Shown here: piece by piece, positions 46,307 through 46,335 of the stretch
Layout: the number at the start of each line of letters is the position of its first letter
How positions within the stretch are numbered: the stretch's first letter is position 1
NCBI GenBank assembly: GCA_025451955.1
Contig: JANWJJ010000050.1
Location: 1 to 46,335, forward strand
Length of the DNA stretch: 46,335 nt
Source: Rudaea sp.
Lineage (GTDB): Bacteria; Pseudomonadota; Gammaproteobacteria; Xanthomonadales; Rhodanobacteraceae
Reading direction: 5' to 3'
The notes under the pieces: model-generated
Database searches by the model: none
Told to the model about the DNA's origin: nothing
The model's input: only the letters and a program-made list of their open reading frames with translations
Position numbers and translations under genes: made by a program

Positions 46307-46335
46307 TACTCGACGCAAGCTATCGGTTTGCCAAG
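46307..46335 (-). repeat. Upstream repeat block A, copy 2 (at window edge)
   Basis: This block matches 44607-44635 at 27 of 29 positions. It is preceded on the plus strand by AATGGCTGAAGG, against AATGACTGAAGG before copy 1, so similarity extends beyond the block with a 14-base insertion in copy 1. In copy 1 the block directly follows a stop codon, so another exoprotein gene may end just outside the window. Confidence 0.7.

Noticed and set aside
44463-46335. Blocks A and B as insertion-sequence ends
   Set aside because: No transposase, terminal inverted repeats or target duplication is visible; the direct orientation before start codons fits regulation better.

Overview
The window is about 46 kb of high-GC chromosomal DNA. 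It most likely comes from a gammaproteobacterium of the order Lysobacterales (Xanthomonadales), possibly near Rhodanobacteraceae. That placement rests on protein flavour and gene order (miaB/phoH-ybeY-corC, degS-like/petABC-sspAB, purEK, rpoN-hpf), on two perfect CRP/Clp-type sites, on a large Oar-like TonB-dependent receptor and on secreted proteins with a C-terminal IFxxGF ending. No marker gene or database search was available. I found no tRNA, rRNA or CRISPR array.

Layout. 1-2311 (minus): corC (cut by the window edge), ybeY and phoH, the usual tail of a miaB operon. 2461-5137 (plus): a TIR-transmembrane-TPR protein and a small beta-rich protein sit between phoH and miaB, preceded by a perfect CRP/Clp palindrome. 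5423-9792: miaB, a DUF4124-lytic transglycosylase, and a TPR-GGDEF diguanylate cyclase that overlaps the transglycosylase tail to tail. 9825-15457: a DegS-like protease, cytochrome bc1 genes petABC, sspAB and a DUF3301 protein. 15615-19007: a serine/threonine kinase fused to a formylglycine-generating-enzyme-like domain, followed by a two-FHA tail-anchored protein, a likely phospho-signalling pair. 19013-24427: nadC, a DUF1631 protein with a class-II-spaced CRP/Clp promoter, a Trm112-like protein, and purEK. 24475-28697: a TolB-N/TPR membrane protein, sodB, grxD, a YciK-like SDR and marC. 28974-33778: the Oar-like receptor, two tandem terminators and ppnN. 33820-35721 (minus): hpf and rpoN.

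35829-38515 (plus) is an apparently complete group II intron. Its reverse transcriptase/HNH protein is intact, domains V and VI fold cleanly with a bulged branch-point A, and an EBS1 loop pairs 6/6 with the 5' flank. It lies antisense to its neighbours, between rpoN and dnaE. 38794-42399 (minus) is dnaE.

42559-46335 (minus) is the least ordinary region. A frameshifted nine-repeat kelch-like secreted protein and a secreted right-handed beta-helix protein are unrelated in fold. They nevertheless share a C-terminal DEIFxxGF ending and two duplicated upstream sequence blocks, which points to a co-regulated, co-sorted exoprotein set. The edge of the window probably abuts a third member.
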